The notes below the pieces were generated by a model. It saw only the letters and a list, made by a program, of their open reading frames with translations, was not told the origin of the DNA and ran no database searches. A stretch of 60,677 nt of DNA from Bacteroidaceae bacterium (GTDB lineage: Bacteria > Bacteroidota > Bacteroidia > Bacteroidales > Bacteroidaceae): positions 1 to 60,677 of the forward strand of contig JAFROT010000011.1 in NCBI GenBank assembly GCA_017429525.1, read 5' to 3'. Position 1 is the first letter of the stretch; each line of letters opens with the position of its first letter. The translations under genes were made by a program, and so were the position numbers. Below, piece after piece: positions 40,521-49,990 of this stretch.

Positions 40521-42524
40521 TCAGAAGGCGAAGGAGACGCTGCGCTTGCAGGTACGCTGGATGGGCTTATGACCTTCGCGGGAGGCGGTGACAAGGATGC
40601 GGCCATGGGCATCGCGACGCACCTCGAGGTCCAAGCACTGGCCTGCGAGATGGAGGCGACGGAGGCGCATGGAGGGCCAGCTTTCAGGCAGGCGGGGAGT
40701 GACAGAGAAGGAGCGCAGCCCCGTAGGACGGATACCGAACAGCCCTTCGGTGATGATGCGGGCATAGAGGGCACTCTCAGCTGAGAGGTGGCGCTGGGAA
40801 CCTTCGGGCCAGGCCTCGATGGCATAGGGTACGTGAGCGCCAAGCAGACGCGTGCGCGAGTAGTACTGCAGGAAGGAGAGGGTGCGCTCGGTGTCGCCTG
40901 CCATGAGGGCTCCGCGCAGGGCGTAGAGCGTAGTGCGGTCCCAGAAAGTCTCGCTGCCGGCCTGTGTGAGCATGCCGTCGCGCGTCCAAAGGCGTGGCGA
41001 ATATAGGGCATCGAGGGTGCCTTGTGCACGGGTGAAGATGCCCATGGTCAGGGGGATGCAAATCCATGAACGCAGGACTTTGTTGCCAACGTAGTAGCGA
41101 TAGGTGTCGAAGCCCTCGACCGTGGCGTGGAAATAGCGGTCGATGGCCTGCTCGAGGGCGCGTGCCTGCAGGTCATACTGTTTTGCCAAGCGGGAACTCT
41201 TGCTCAGGTCGCGCGCCAGCATGGAGGCCGAGCGGAGGGCATCGTAGTAGAGCGACGAGGTGCAGAGGTTGGCCTCGCCGGCTGGGAAGCGCCCTTCGAG
41301 CTCGTCGCTGTTGGAACGCACGACGCCCTGGTCGTTAAGCTGCCGACGGCAGTACTCGAGGCACCACTGGATGAGCGGCCACAGCTGTTCGGCCTCATCA
41401 CGCGAACCTCGCGCCAGGGCATAACGCGCTGCTCCATATGCAATCATGGCTGCATCGCCACGGTCGCCGGCGCCGTTCCAATAGCCGTCGCCCTCGGCAA
41501 TGATGCTGCTGGGCATGGGCTTGTAGTCGGGGTTCATATAGCGGGCGAAATGCAGGTAGGAGTTGAGGGCGGATGCCGAGGCGTAGCCGTAGCCCGTGAA
41601 GGGGAAGAAAGGATTGGCGTATTCGGCCTGGTCGTTGGCCCAGATGGCGGCATAGTAGGCTTCGCCTCCGGGGCCATGGAGGGGTCCGCCCTTGGTGGCA
41701 AAGATGCTCTCCTGCGAACGAATCTTGGAGAAGGCAAACATGCGGTCGAGGACGGCATCGGGGCTCTCGAGGACGAGGTTGTCCATCCACTGGCCGACGA
41801 GGGCACGGCGGGCTTCAATCTCGCGGTCGGCACTCCACTCGGGCATAGGCAGTCCTTGCTTCCAGGCTCCCGTCAGGACTGAGAATTGGACGGAATCGCC
41901 AGGGGCGAGCTTGTAGGTGCCTGCGCCCTGCAAGACCTGCCGGACGACGTAGGGGCCATCGACGCAGAAAGCGGCCGGCACGACTTGCTCGAACTGTCGG
42001 TCGTCAATCTGGAATTCGATGGGTCGGTCGACGATATTCTTGAGCACGATGCGCTCGACAAGTGCGGGCAGCTCGGGCGAGGGGGCTATGATGCGATGGA
42101 TGCCGAGGCCAGTGCTGCGGCTGTCAATCTCCATCATGCCACGGAGGGCGATGCGCTGCACCCACTCGTGGACGGCTACCATAGAGCGGCGCACGTTGAC
42201 GGCTTCGAGCGGGTTCCACGAGAGCTGTCGCTGGAGGGAGCCGTGGGTGTCGTTGGGGAGGGTGCGCAGCATAGGCCATACCATACCCCGACTGATGCGC
42301 AACCGCCCGCGCTCGTCGAGGCCGTAGCGAAGTACGACGGAGACACGGCGCCCGGACATCTCGATGTGGTCCTCGTGGGCACGGCCATCGTAGGTCCAGG
42401 CGATGGCACCATCGTCGGCAAGTCGCCAGAAGTCAGGAGTGGTGGGGGTGGTGTCGTCGGCAGCTGCAGGCGCTACGACGAGAAGGAGGAGGTAAATGAA
42501 TGGTAGAAAGGAAAGCTTGTTCAT
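40521..42524 (-). CDS. Six-hairpin glycosidase-like protein
   Basis: This 667-residue secreted protein has a signal peptide (LSFLPFIYLLLLVVAPAAA), an N-terminal beta-sandwich (about 25-240) and an alpha/alpha-barrel domain (about 250-580) with FAFSKIRSQESIFATKGG, YYAAIWANDQAEYANPFFPF, LWPLIQWCLEYCRRQLNDQG and EANLCTSSLYYDALRSASML. The layout matches six-hairpin glycosidases (GH63, GH78 and GH95-like clans). I cannot assign the family or substrate. The frame begins at 42578, but the ATG at 42524 starts the signal peptide. The gene stands alone between a serpin gene and secA. Confidence 0.8.
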   Translation of the reverse strand: MNKLSFLPFIYLLLLVVAPAAADDTTPTTPDFWRLADDGAIAWTYDGRAHEDHIEMSGRRVSVVLRYGLDERGRLRISRGMVWPMLRTLPNDTHGSLQRQLSWNPLEAVNVRRSMVAVHEWVQRIALRGMMEIDSRSTGLGIHRIIAPSPELPALVERIVLKNIVDRPIEFQIDDRQFEQVVPAAFCVDGPYVVRQVLQGAGTYKLAPGDSVQFSVLTGAWKQGLPMPEWSADREIEARRALVGQWMDNLVLESPDAVLDRMFAFSKIRSQESIFATKGGPLHGPGGEAYYAAIWANDQAEYANPFFPFTGYGYASASALNSYLHFARYMNPDYKPMPSSIIAEGDGYWNGAGDRGDAAMIAYGAARYALARGSRDEAEQLWPLIQWCLEYCRRQLNDQGVVRSNSDELEGRFPAGEANLCTSSLYYDALRSASMLARDLSKSSRLAKQYDLQARALEQAIDRYFHATVEGFDTYRYYVGNKVLRSWICIPLTMGIFTRAQGTLDALYSPRLWTRDGMLTQAGSETFWDRTTLYALRGALMAGDTERTLSFLQYYSRTRLLGAHVPYAIEAWPEGSQRHLSAESALYARIITEGLFGIRPTGLRSFSVTPRLPESWPSMRLRRLHLAGQCLDLEVRRDAHGRILVTASREGHKPIQRTCKRSVSFAF

Positions 42525-42635
42525 AGTGAGAGGAATGAATAATGAGGAATGAATAACTGCTTCGCTGTCACGGAGCACACAGAGGACACAGAGGAAGTGA
42601 CAAATGAAGAATTAAAGGCTGCGCCTTATAATGAC

Positions 42636-42720
42636 GAATGACAAGTGACGAATGACGAATAAAATATACCATTATAGGACACATAGGACACTGGTAACTT
42701 GTATTCGTCATTCGTCATTC
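42636..42720. repeat. About 85-bp dispersed element, copy B
   Basis: Inverted relative to copy A at 26598-26682. The core (ataaaatataccattatagg, acacataggacactggtaac) is flanked by tgacgaatgacgaat and attcgtcattcgtcattc arms. It occupies the gap between secA and the glycosidase-like gene. Confidence 0.8.
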
Positions 42721-42740
42721 GTCATTAAAAACGCTGGGGG

Positions 42741-45700
42741 TTACAGATTACGCCCGTGGCAGTTCTTGAACTTCTTGCCGCTTCCACAGGGGCATGGGTC
42801 GTTGCGTCCAGGAACCTTCTCTGCCGTGAAAGGCGTGCGGGGCTGACGCTCGCGGGTGTCCTGTGCGGCAGCTGCCTGCTGAGCGGGATCGTTGAGGTCG
42901 GCAGAAGCGCCACCAGCATATTCGGGACGTCCGTAGTTGGGCGCAGGCGTGGTGCCCGGAGCGCCACCGGCACGGCTTGTGGTGTACTGCGCACGCTGTG
43001 CGGCGGCTGCACGCTGACGGCGCTGTGCCTCGTACTCGGCACGACGCTGTGCGGCATCGTCGGGCGCTTCGACCTGCTGCTCGGGCACTTGTCCGCGCAT
43101 GAGGATGGAGATGGTCTGGTTGTTGATCTTGTTGACCATCTTGTCGAAGAGCTGTACGCTCTCGAGCTTGAAGATGAGCAGCGGGTCCTTCTGTTCGTAG
43201 GAAGCGTTCTGTACGCTGTGCTTGAGTTCGTCAAGCTCGCGGAGGTTTTCCTTCCAAGCCTCGTCGATGACATGGAGCATGATGGCCTTCTCGAAGGCGG
43301 TGACGAGGGCACGTCCCTCGCTGTCGCAGGTCTGCTGCAGCGAGACGCCACCGATGTTGTAGACGCGTCGGCCGTCGAGAATGGGAACCATCACAGGGCG
43401 ATCCTTCCACTCCTGACCATTGGGGCCGTCGTAGATGGGCTTGAAGACCTTGTAGGCTTCGGCAGCGATGAGATCGGTCTTCTGCTGGAAGCGGGCGAGG
43501 ACTGCCTGATAGGCTTTCTCCTCAAGATCATCGCGCTTCATGCTGATGAGCTCTTCCGAACTGAAGGGCACCTCCATGGCGAAGAGGCTGATGAACTGCT
43601 CCTTCATCTGGTCGTGGTCGGCACAGTTCTCGATGATATTGCAGACGCGGTCGTAGAGCATGTCGGCAATATCCATGCCGAGGCGCTCACCCATAAGGGC
43701 GTGGCGACGCTTCTCGTAGACCACGGTGCGCTGCTTGTTCATGACGTCGTCGTACTCAAGCAGGCGCTTACGGACGCCGAAGTGGTTCTCCTCGACTTTC
43801 TTCTGGGCGCGCTCGATGGAGCTGTTGATCATGGGGTGTTCGATCATCTCGCCATCCTCGAAGCCGAGTCGGTCCATGACCTTGGCGATGCGCTCGCTGG
43901 CGAAGAGACGCATGAGCTTGTCCTCGAGCGAGACGAAGAAGACGGAGCTTCCGGGGTCGCCCTGACGTCCAGAACGTCCGCGCAACTGGCGGTCGACGCG
44001 GCGACTCTCGTGGCGCTCTGTACCGATGATGGCCAGACCGCCAGCTGCCTTCACCTCAGGCGACAGCTTGATATCCGTACCACGACCGGCCATGTTCGTA
44101 GCGATGGTGACGGCACCGAGGCCATTTGTGGACTGACCTGCAAGGGCCACAATATCGGCCTCCTTCTGGTGGAGCTTGGCGTTGAGCACCTGATGAGGAA
44201 TCTTGCGGAGGGAAAGCATACGCGAGAGGAGCTCGGAGATCTCGACCGAAGTGGTACCGACGAGGGTGGGACGTCCGCTGTTGCGCATCTTCTCGACCTC
44301 GGCGATGACGGCGTTGTACTTCTCGCGCTGGGTCTTGTAAACACGGTCGTTCATATCCTCGCGGATGACGGGACGGTTGGTCGGGATCTCGACGACATCG
44401 AGCTTGTAGATGTCCCAGAACTCACCAGCCTCGGTGACGGCCGTACCGGTCATACCGGCCAGCTTGTGGTACATACGGAAATAGTTCTGCAGGGTGATGG
44501 TGGCGAAGGTCTGTGTGGCAGCCTGCACCTTGACGTGCTCCTTAGCCTCGACAGCCTGGTGGAGACCATCGCTCCAACGGCGACCTTCCATGACGCGGCC
44601 CGTCTGCTCATCGACGATCTTCACTTCGCCGTCAACGATGATATACTCCTCGTTGAGGTTGAACATGGCGTACGCCTTCAGGAGTTGCTGGATGGTGTGT
44701 ACGCGCTCGCTCTTGATGGCATAGTCGGTGTACATCTGGTCCTTCTTCTGCACACGCTCCTCATCGGAAAGCGACTTGTCGCCCTCGAGGGCTGACATCT
44801 GGCTGGCAATATCGGGCAGGATGAACAGGTCGTCGTCGTTGACCTGACCGGCAAGCCAGGCGTTGCCCTTATCGGTGAGGTCGGCGCTGTTGAGTTTCTC
44901 GTCGATGACGAAATAGAGGGGTTCGACAGCCTCAGGCATACGCTTGTTGTTGTTCTCCATGTAAATCTCCTCCGTGGAGAGCATTCCGCTCTTGATGCCC
45001 GGCTCGGAGAGGTACTTGATGAGCGGCTTGTTCTTGGGCAGAGCCTTGTAGGAACGGAAGAGCGAGAGGAAGCCTGCTGCCGTCTTCTCCTTGTCGTCCT
45101 CGGCCTGTCCCTCGGCGATGAGCTTCTTGGCTTCTGCCAGATACTGGGTGGCCAACTGGCGCTGCACGCCAACGAGCTTCTCGACCAGCGGCTGATACTC
45201 CTCAAACATCTGGTCGTCGCCCTTAGGCACGGGACCACTGATGATGAGCGGCGTACGGGCATCGTCAATAAGCACAGAGTCGACCTCGTCGACGATGGCG
45301 TAGTTGTGCATGCGCTGCACGAGGTCCTCGGGCGAGGTGGCCATATTATCGCGCAGATAGTCGAAACCGAACTCATTGTTCGTACCGAAAGTGATGTCAG
45401 CCTGATAAGCTTTACGACGAGCCTCGCTGTTGGGCTGGTGCTTGTCGATGCAGTCGACCGAGAGACCATGGAACATATAGAGCGGGCCCATCCACTCGGA
45501 GTCACGCTTAGCCAGATAATCGTTGACAGTGACGACATGTACGCCATTGCCCGTCAGCGCATTGAGGAAGACTGGCAGGGTAGCGACGAGGGTCTTACCT
45601 TCACCCGTGGCCATCTCGGCAATCTTGCCCTGATGAAGGACGGTGCCACCGAAGAGCTGTACATCGTAGTGGATCATGTTCCAGACGGTCTCGTTGCCAC

Positions 45701-46181
45701 CCGCAACCCAATGGTTGTGGTAGATAGCCTTTTCACCATCTATATCGACAAAGTCGTGGCGAGCAGCCAGTTCGCGGTCGAAATCAGTGGCCGTGACAAC
45801 GACGTCCTCGTTGTTGGTGAAGCGCTCTGCCGTGGACTTGACGATTGCGAAGGCGATGGGACGAATCTCGTCGAGCACCTTCTCAAAGACTTCCAACTGG
45901 TCCTTCTCCAACTTGTCGATTTTCTCGAAGATGGGCTTACGGTCCTCAATGGCCGTCTGCTCGATCTTTGCCTTGAGTTCATCGATCTGAGTACGGATGG
46001 GGACGCCAGCCTCGCGTATGCGCGCTTGTAATTCTTTGGTACGCGCGCGAAGCTCGTCGTTGGAGAGGGCATTGATCTCAGGATAAACCTTCAGCACCTC
46101 ATCGACGAGAGGCTGAATGGCTTTCATGTCGCGGTCGCTCTTGTTACCAAAGAGCTTGCGCAGAAGTTTAATAAAATCCAT
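42741..46181 (-). CDS. secA: Preprotein translocase ATPase SecA
   Basis: This 1146-residue motor protein drives export through SecYEG. Visible motifs are Walker A ([16 protein letters not shown]), DEAD-type [20 protein letters not shown], the helicase motifs ([51 protein letters not shown]) and the C-terminal zinc-binding [14 protein letters not shown]. The length exceeds E. coli SecA because of inserts common in Bacteroidetes. The frame extends to 46256, but [18 protein letters not shown] at 46181 is the usual start. A Gln/Ala/Arg-rich linker precedes the zinc tail. Confidence 0.98.
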   Translation of the reverse strand: MDFIKLLRKLFGNKSDRDMKAIQPLVDEVLKVYPEINALSNDELRARTKELQARIREAGVPIRTQIDELKAKIEQTAIEDRKPIFEKIDKLEKDQLEVFEKVLDEIRPIAFAIVKSTAERFTNNEDVVVTATDFDRELAARHDFVDIDGEKAIYHNHWVAGGNETVWNMIHYDVQLFGGTVLHQGKIAEMATGEGKTLVATLPVFLNALTGNGVHVVTVNDYLAKRDSEWMGPLYMFHGLSVDCIDKHQPNSEARRKAYQADITFGTNNEFGFDYLRDNMATSPEDLVQRMHNYAIVDEVDSVLIDDARTPLIISGPVPKGDDQMFEEYQPLVEKLVGVQRQLATQYLAEAKKLIAEGQAEDDKEKTAAGFLSLFRSYKALPKNKPLIKYLSEPGIKSGMLSTEEIYMENNNKRMPEAVEPLYFVIDEKLNSADLTDKGNAWLAGQVNDDDLFILPDIASQMSALEGDKSLSDEERVQKKDQMYTDYAIKSERVHTIQQLLKAYAMFNLNEEYIIVDGEVKIVDEQTGRVMEGRRWSDGLHQAVEAKEHVKVQAATQTFATITLQNYFRMYHKLAGMTGTAVTEAGEFWDIYKLDVVEIPTNRPVIREDMNDRVYKTQREKYNAVIAEVEKMRNSGRPTLVGTTSVEISELLSRMLSLRKIPHQVLNAKLHQKEADIVALAGQSTNGLGAVTIATNMAGRGTDIKLSPEVKAAGGLAIIGTERHESRRVDRQLRGRSGRQGDPGSSVFFVSLEDKLMRLFASERIAKVMDRLGFEDGEMIEHPMINSSIERAQKKVEENHFGVRKRLLEYDDVMNKQRTVVYEKRRHALMGERLGMDIADMLYDRVCNIIENCADHDQMKEQFISLFAMEVPFSSEELISMKRDDLEEKAYQAVLARFQQKTDLIAAEAYKVFKPIYDGPNGQEWKDRPVMVPILDGRRVYNIGGVSLQQTCDSEGRALVTAFEKAIMLHVIDEAWKENLRELDELKHSVQNASYEQKDPLLIFKLESVQLFDKMVNKINNQTISILMRGQVPEQQVEAPDDAAQRRAEYEAQRRQRAAAAQRAQYTTSRAGGAPGTTPAPNYGRPEYAGGASADLNDPAQQAAAAQDTRERQPRTPFTAEKVPGRNDPCPCGSGKKFKNCHGRNL

Positions 46182-46268
46182 ATATAATTTTTGTTTTTGC
46201 GTTAGAAATGTGATAGAAGATATGGGGTATAGAGGGTATAGAGCGATGACGAACAAAGGTCGGCGGCT

Positions 46269-47813
46269 CTATTTCAGCACCAATGGCGCCGTGCGACTTC
46301 CGTTGGGCGCTCGTATGCGCAGGCAACGAGCCAACGTAGGAGCTATAGCCGCCATGGAGACTGGTGTCGTGACGCGTTCGGCACGCACGTCGGCACCGAG
46401 GAAGAAAAGTGGATAAGCGATGTAAGGGTGACCACGATCCACACGCTCAATGCCCTGCTCGGTCGTCAGTGTCCAACCAGGGTGAACCTCAACCATGAGG
46501 TCGCCCCACCGTGTAGGAGTCCATGCATTACGAAGTGCATCGAGCGAGGTGGAGTGAGCGCCAGCGACCAGGGAACGGAGACTGAACACATCACGAACGC
46601 CCTCCATCTGTGTCAGGAACTCCTCGCTCTCAGCAAGGAGGTCGTTGAGATGGAGCTGTCGCTGCTCGATGAGTTTGTGGTCTAAATAAATCTGTTTGTC
46701 GTAGGTAGCCTCAACGTACTGAGCCTGACCGTGCTTAGCGGCCAGGAACATATTCAGGAGCATGGAGGCCCGCTGCATGTTGAACGTGCCTGCAGCTATC
46801 GTAGGTGCTTCGGCAGCATCGTCGTAACCCGTCGAGGAGACGACGACCAGCACTTGGCTCAGACCTACATGCTTGTCGATGGCATCAAGAAGCGATGCCA
46901 ACGCGCGGTCGAGGCGCACATAGGTATCTTGCAGTTCGGCAGGGTAGCGCGCTACGCTCTGATGGTCAAAAGTGCCGGCATAGAAGCCGAGGCAGAGCAG
47001 ATCAGGCAGGACATCGCGCCCCACAGCTGTCCCCGTGATGCACGCTTCGGCCAGATGGGCGACCTCATCGTTGACCAAGGCCGAACTCTTGAACTGACGA
47101 TAGCGGCGGTCGCCCGAGAACGTGTGCTTGAAATCCTTGGACGAAGCATCGGCCAAGGCATGATAATAGAGAAATGAGGGGTAAGCGTTGTCGAAGACCG
47201 ACTCCCAGGTGAGATGGTTGATGCGTCGGCTCAGGGGTTCGGACCTGTCGTAGGTCGCAATCCATGAGGGCAGCTTGCCATAAAAACTGCTGCTGCACCA
47301 CGAACCCGTCTGATCGTCAATCCAAAAAGCGCCATCGGCAACATGAGCCGCCATGAGGACGGCCATGTCACGCTCAGGTGCGATGCTGTAGACGAGCGAC
47401 TTACGCGCCGTGGCCTGCTTGAGTTCGTCGGAGAGCGCTGACGTCAGCAAGTAGTTGGGTGAGCTCTGGTCGAATGTCTCGATGCCCTTGTAGCGCGTAT
47501 CGTCAACACAATAGAGGGGCTGCAGCGTCTGCCGAGAGAGCCATGTCATGGAGGGGATGCCGTGGTCGCGAGGAACTGCACCGGTCACGAGCGTAGCGGC
47601 AGCCGATGCACGGTCGGCATCGACGAATGGTTGCTGGCTGTCGGCATAGAAACGAGCCTCGGCCATCAGGCGCTTGAAACCTTTTTCACCATAGAGGGGT
47701 GAGAATGTCTCAAGATAGTCGGCACGCAACTGATCGACAAGAATGTTCACGACCAGACGTGGCAGTTCGGCGGTGGACTGTGCATCGACATTCATCATGG
47801 CTACGAGCGCCAC
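46269..47813 (-). CDS. Alkaline phosphatase-superfamily protein with degenerate active site
   Basis: This protein of about 514 residues aligns well with Bacteroidales PafA-like phosphatases over its whole length (LVVNILVDQLRADYLETFSP, GEKGFKRLMAEARFYADSQQ, TLVTGAVPRDHGIPS, LQDTYVRLDRALASLLDAID). The catalytic positions are altered: the nucleophile Thr region (TAPGH in active relatives) reads RASAA, the STDYIGH metal motif reads AGTFDHQ, and the TADHG motif reads SSTGYDD. It is therefore probably a non-catalytic member. GTG 47813 is the first standard start, but the signal peptide seems to begin at an ATA at 47843. Confidence 0.8.
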   Translation of the reverse strand: MALVAMMNVDAQSTAELPRLVVNILVDQLRADYLETFSPLYGEKGFKRLMAEARFYADSQQPFVDADRASAAATLVTGAVPRDHGIPSMTWLSRQTLQPLYCVDDTRYKGIETFDQSSPNYLLTSALSDELKQATARKSLVYSIAPERDMAVLMAAHVADGAFWIDDQTGSWCSSSFYGKLPSWIATYDRSEPLSRRINHLTWESVFDNAYPSFLYYHALADASSKDFKHTFSGDRRYRQFKSSALVNDEVAHLAEACITGTAVGRDVLPDLLCLGFYAGTFDHQSVARYPAELQDTYVRLDRALASLLDAIDKHVGLSQVLVVVSSTGYDDAAEAPTIAAGTFNMQRASMLLNMFLAAKHGQAQYVEATYDKQIYLDHKLIEQRQLHLNDLLAESEEFLTQMEGVRDVFSLRSLVAGAHSTSLDALRNAWTPTRWGDLMVEVHPGWTLTTEQGIERVDRGHPYIAYPLFFLGADVRAERVTTPVSMAAIAPTLARCLRIRAPNGSRTAPLVLK

Positions 47814-47885
47814 GATGGAGGTCAGCAGACGATTTTTGGTTATGGAAGGATAGTGTGCGATGATGCGAATGTGAATAATAAGAGG

Positions 47886-49094
47886 TTAGGGCTTCTGTCT
47901 GTAGACAAGCAGGTGCACTACAGCACGACTCAGCAAAAGGAGTGCCACAGGCAGGATGAGTTGACTAAAATGTTGAGGCAGGATCGCGTAGAGAACCAAG
48001 AAGAAGACAAGGAATCCTGCCGCGAAAGCGTGATAGACAAAGCTTTGACGGCGAATGTCGGCCCTCACGACGAAGGGGAGAAAGACAAGCGGAAGAGGAT
48101 TGAGCACCCATACCTGCCAATTTGACGCTACAGCTGGATGCTGCGAGCATAGCGACATGAATACGAGCAGCAAGCCTGCTATGCCCTGAAGGAACATCAG
48201 CACAGCATCCACAGGCCACAGGATGCGACGGCGACGATACTCCCAAACGGCGATGAGCAAGCCGACGACCAGCGCACCCAACCCCACCTGAACAGGCGTC
48301 AACGGGAAAGAGGGCAGACTGTCGCGCTCAGCCTGCTGCCGCGACGGATCAGCGGCCAACAGTTCCTTGCTTTCAGCGACTAAAGGCCGCACGCCGTGGA
48401 CATCGCCATCTATCATGGCACTGTCGGCGTACCACATCATGTAAATGGGCGAGAACATCTCATCGCGCTCGGTAATGAGCGTGTCGACGTCAGCCCCCAA
48501 CAGCAGGTCGTTCCCCTCGCGAGCCCACTCATGGCCTTGAGTGAACTGGTGGAGAATAGAACGGAACGTGTTGCGCCGCGCACGTGCAGGATAGCGGACA
48601 GCCCCAAAGACGTTCTCCTCGATGATGTCGCGTGCCTTGGTGGTACAATTGCTGCGGAAGATATTGTAGCGATAAACGCAGTTCTCTGGTCGCGCAGTCG
48701 TGGCCAGCGCGTTGGCCAGACGAGCTGCTTCGGGCGGAATCAAGTTGAGAATCTGTTCGGTGACCGATGAACCGCGATAGGCATATTCGGCCAAGAAATA
48801 GCCAAAGGGGCAGGGCATCAGCATATAATCACACTCGCCCAAGACGAAACGCCAGATGAAATGCGGCTGATCGAAGCTGAAGGCACCGAAATTGTAGACA
48901 ATATCAGAGGAATCACGCGCGCTGCGCACGCGAAGGGCTGTATGACCATAGAGCTCGTAGGTCTGCTCGCCTGGTGAGCACGTGAGCAGGCTGACCACAA
49001 GCGTCGAATCATCCTCCATCTCCTGTGCAGCAAGGGAGGGAGACGCGAGCGCTGTGACCACGAACAATACGATGAAAGACAGATAAACTCTCAT
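47886..49094 (-). CDS. DUF4105 membrane protein (candidate lipoprotein N-acyltransferase family)
   Basis: This 402-residue protein has a signal peptide (LSFIVLFVVTALASPSLAAQ), a DUF4105 domain (about 30-215) and four C-terminal membrane helices (VGLGALVVGLLIAVWEY, AVLMFLQGIAGLLLVFMSLC, VYHAFAAGFLVFFLVLYAIL, LILPVALLLLSRAVVHLLV). Likely catalytic residues are His in ELYGHTALRVR and Cys in FRSNCTTKARDIIEEN. I recall that the Bacteroides lipoprotein N-acyltransferase Lnb belongs to this family; that link is from memory. ATG 49094 is preferred over 49106 because a TACCTTTG promoter box covers 49111-49104. It probably heads an operon with the phosphatase-like gene and perhaps secA. Confidence 0.85.
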   Translation of the reverse strand: MRVYLSFIVLFVVTALASPSLAAQEMEDDSTLVVSLLTCSPGEQTYELYGHTALRVRSARDSSDIVYNFGAFSFDQPHFIWRFVLGECDYMLMPCPFGYFLAEYAYRGSSVTEQILNLIPPEAARLANALATTARPENCVYRYNIFRSNCTTKARDIIEENVFGAVRYPARARRNTFRSILHQFTQGHEWAREGNDLLLGADVDTLITERDEMFSPIYMMWYADSAMIDGDVHGVRPLVAESKELLAADPSRQQAERDSLPSFPLTPVQVGLGALVVGLLIAVWEYRRRRILWPVDAVLMFLQGIAGLLLVFMSLCSQHPAVASNWQVWVLNPLPLVFLPFVVRADIRRQSFVYHAFAAGFLVFFLVLYAILPQHFSQLILPVALLLLSRAVVHLLVYRQKP

Positions 49095-49103
49095 AAACGG
49101 GTG

Positions 49104-49111
49104 CAAAGGTA
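49104..49111 (-). promoter_or_regulatory. -7 box upstream of DUF4105 gene
   Basis: On the minus strand TACCTTTG ends 10 bases before the ATG at 49094, leaving a leader of only a few bases and ruling out the ATG at 49106. Confidence 0.55.
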
Positions 49112-49238
49112 AACAAAAATTATGATTTCAGATTTATAAAAGTCGATTTTCTGCGATTCTGAGACTTAAAATAGGTAAAAAAGGGCTCTTACACGAAGAA
49201 TAATCGAAAAACGTAAACCTTAAATCGCAAATAAACAT

Positions 49239-49246
49239 TACCTTTG
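49239..49246 (+). promoter_or_regulatory. -7 box upstream of coaX
   Basis: TACCTTTG ends 8 bases before the ATG at 49255, so the transcript would be nearly leaderless. No clear -33 box. Confidence 0.5.
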
Positions 49247-49254
49247 CAGCCGAA

Positions 49255-49974
49255 ATGAACCTCATCCTCGACATCGGCAACACCGTCAGCAAGTATTACT
49301 TCTTCGACGGCGACATGCTCGAAAGCCACGGCAGACAACTTGGACACACGCTCGAATTCATCGACCACCTGTCCGTGTTGCCTGAAGCTGTTATCGTCTC
49401 GTCGGTTGTCGACTTGAGCGAGGAAGCCGAGCAACGGCTGCAAGCCCTCCCCTGCCCCGTCGAACGTTTCACGGCCCAGACACCCATCCCATTGGCCAAC
49501 CGCTATCGCACGCCCTCGACATTGGGCACAGACCGGTTGGCAGCGGCCATCGGCGCTTGGACGCAACACCCTCATCACCCGCTACTCATCATCGATGCCG
49601 GCAGCTGCATCACCTTCGACTTCGTCACGCAGGCAGGAGAATATGTCGGCGGGAATATTGCGCCAGGGCTACATGCCCGGCTACAAGCCATTGGCGACTA
49701 CTTCCCTCGACTGCCGCTGGTGGAGGCCGAGGGCGACGTACCAGAACTCGGCTATGACACTGAAACGGCTATCCGCGCAGGGGTCATCGAGGGCTTGAAG
49801 CACGAAATCGAGGGCTATATCCAGCATTTCAGCGCTAAATATCCTGAACTTTTTGTTTTTTTAACGGGCGGTGACGATTTTCGTTTTGACAAGACGTCAA
49901 GATGCCCTATCTTTGCAGACAAATTTCTCGTGCCGCACGGTCTCAACGCCGTCCTAAGGCACCTCAAACCATAG
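49255..49974 (+). CDS. coaX: Type III pantothenate kinase
   Basis: This 239-residue kinase starts coenzyme A synthesis by phosphorylating pantothenate. The acetate-kinase-like fold motifs are visible: LILDIGNTVSKYYFF at the N-terminus, LGTDRLAAAIGAW, IDAGSCITFDFVTQAGEYVG and GGNIAPGLHARLQAI. Length is normal for CoaX. It begins a plus-strand run with an outer-membrane protein, lptC, a CNNM/CBS protein and a SurA-like chaperone, a gene order I recognise from other Bacteroidales. Confidence 0.95.
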   Translation: MNLILDIGNTVSKYYFFDGDMLESHGRQLGHTLEFIDHLSVLPEAVIVSSVVDLSEEAEQRLQALPCPVERFTAQTPIPLANRYRTPSTLGTDRLAAAIGAWTQHPHHPLLIIDAGSCITFDFVTQAGEYVGGNIAPGLHARLQAIGDYFPRLPLVEAEGDVPELGYDTETAIRAGVIEGLKHEIEGYIQHFSAKYPELFVFLTGGDDFRFDKTSRCPIFADKFLVPHGLNAVLRHLKP

Positions 49975-49990
49975 AATTAAAACTATTAAA

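Noticed and set aside
42756-44795. 679-codon plus-strand open frame opposite secA
   Set aside because: It is the mirror of secA codons in a GC-rich gene, has no domain pattern, and secA is certain.
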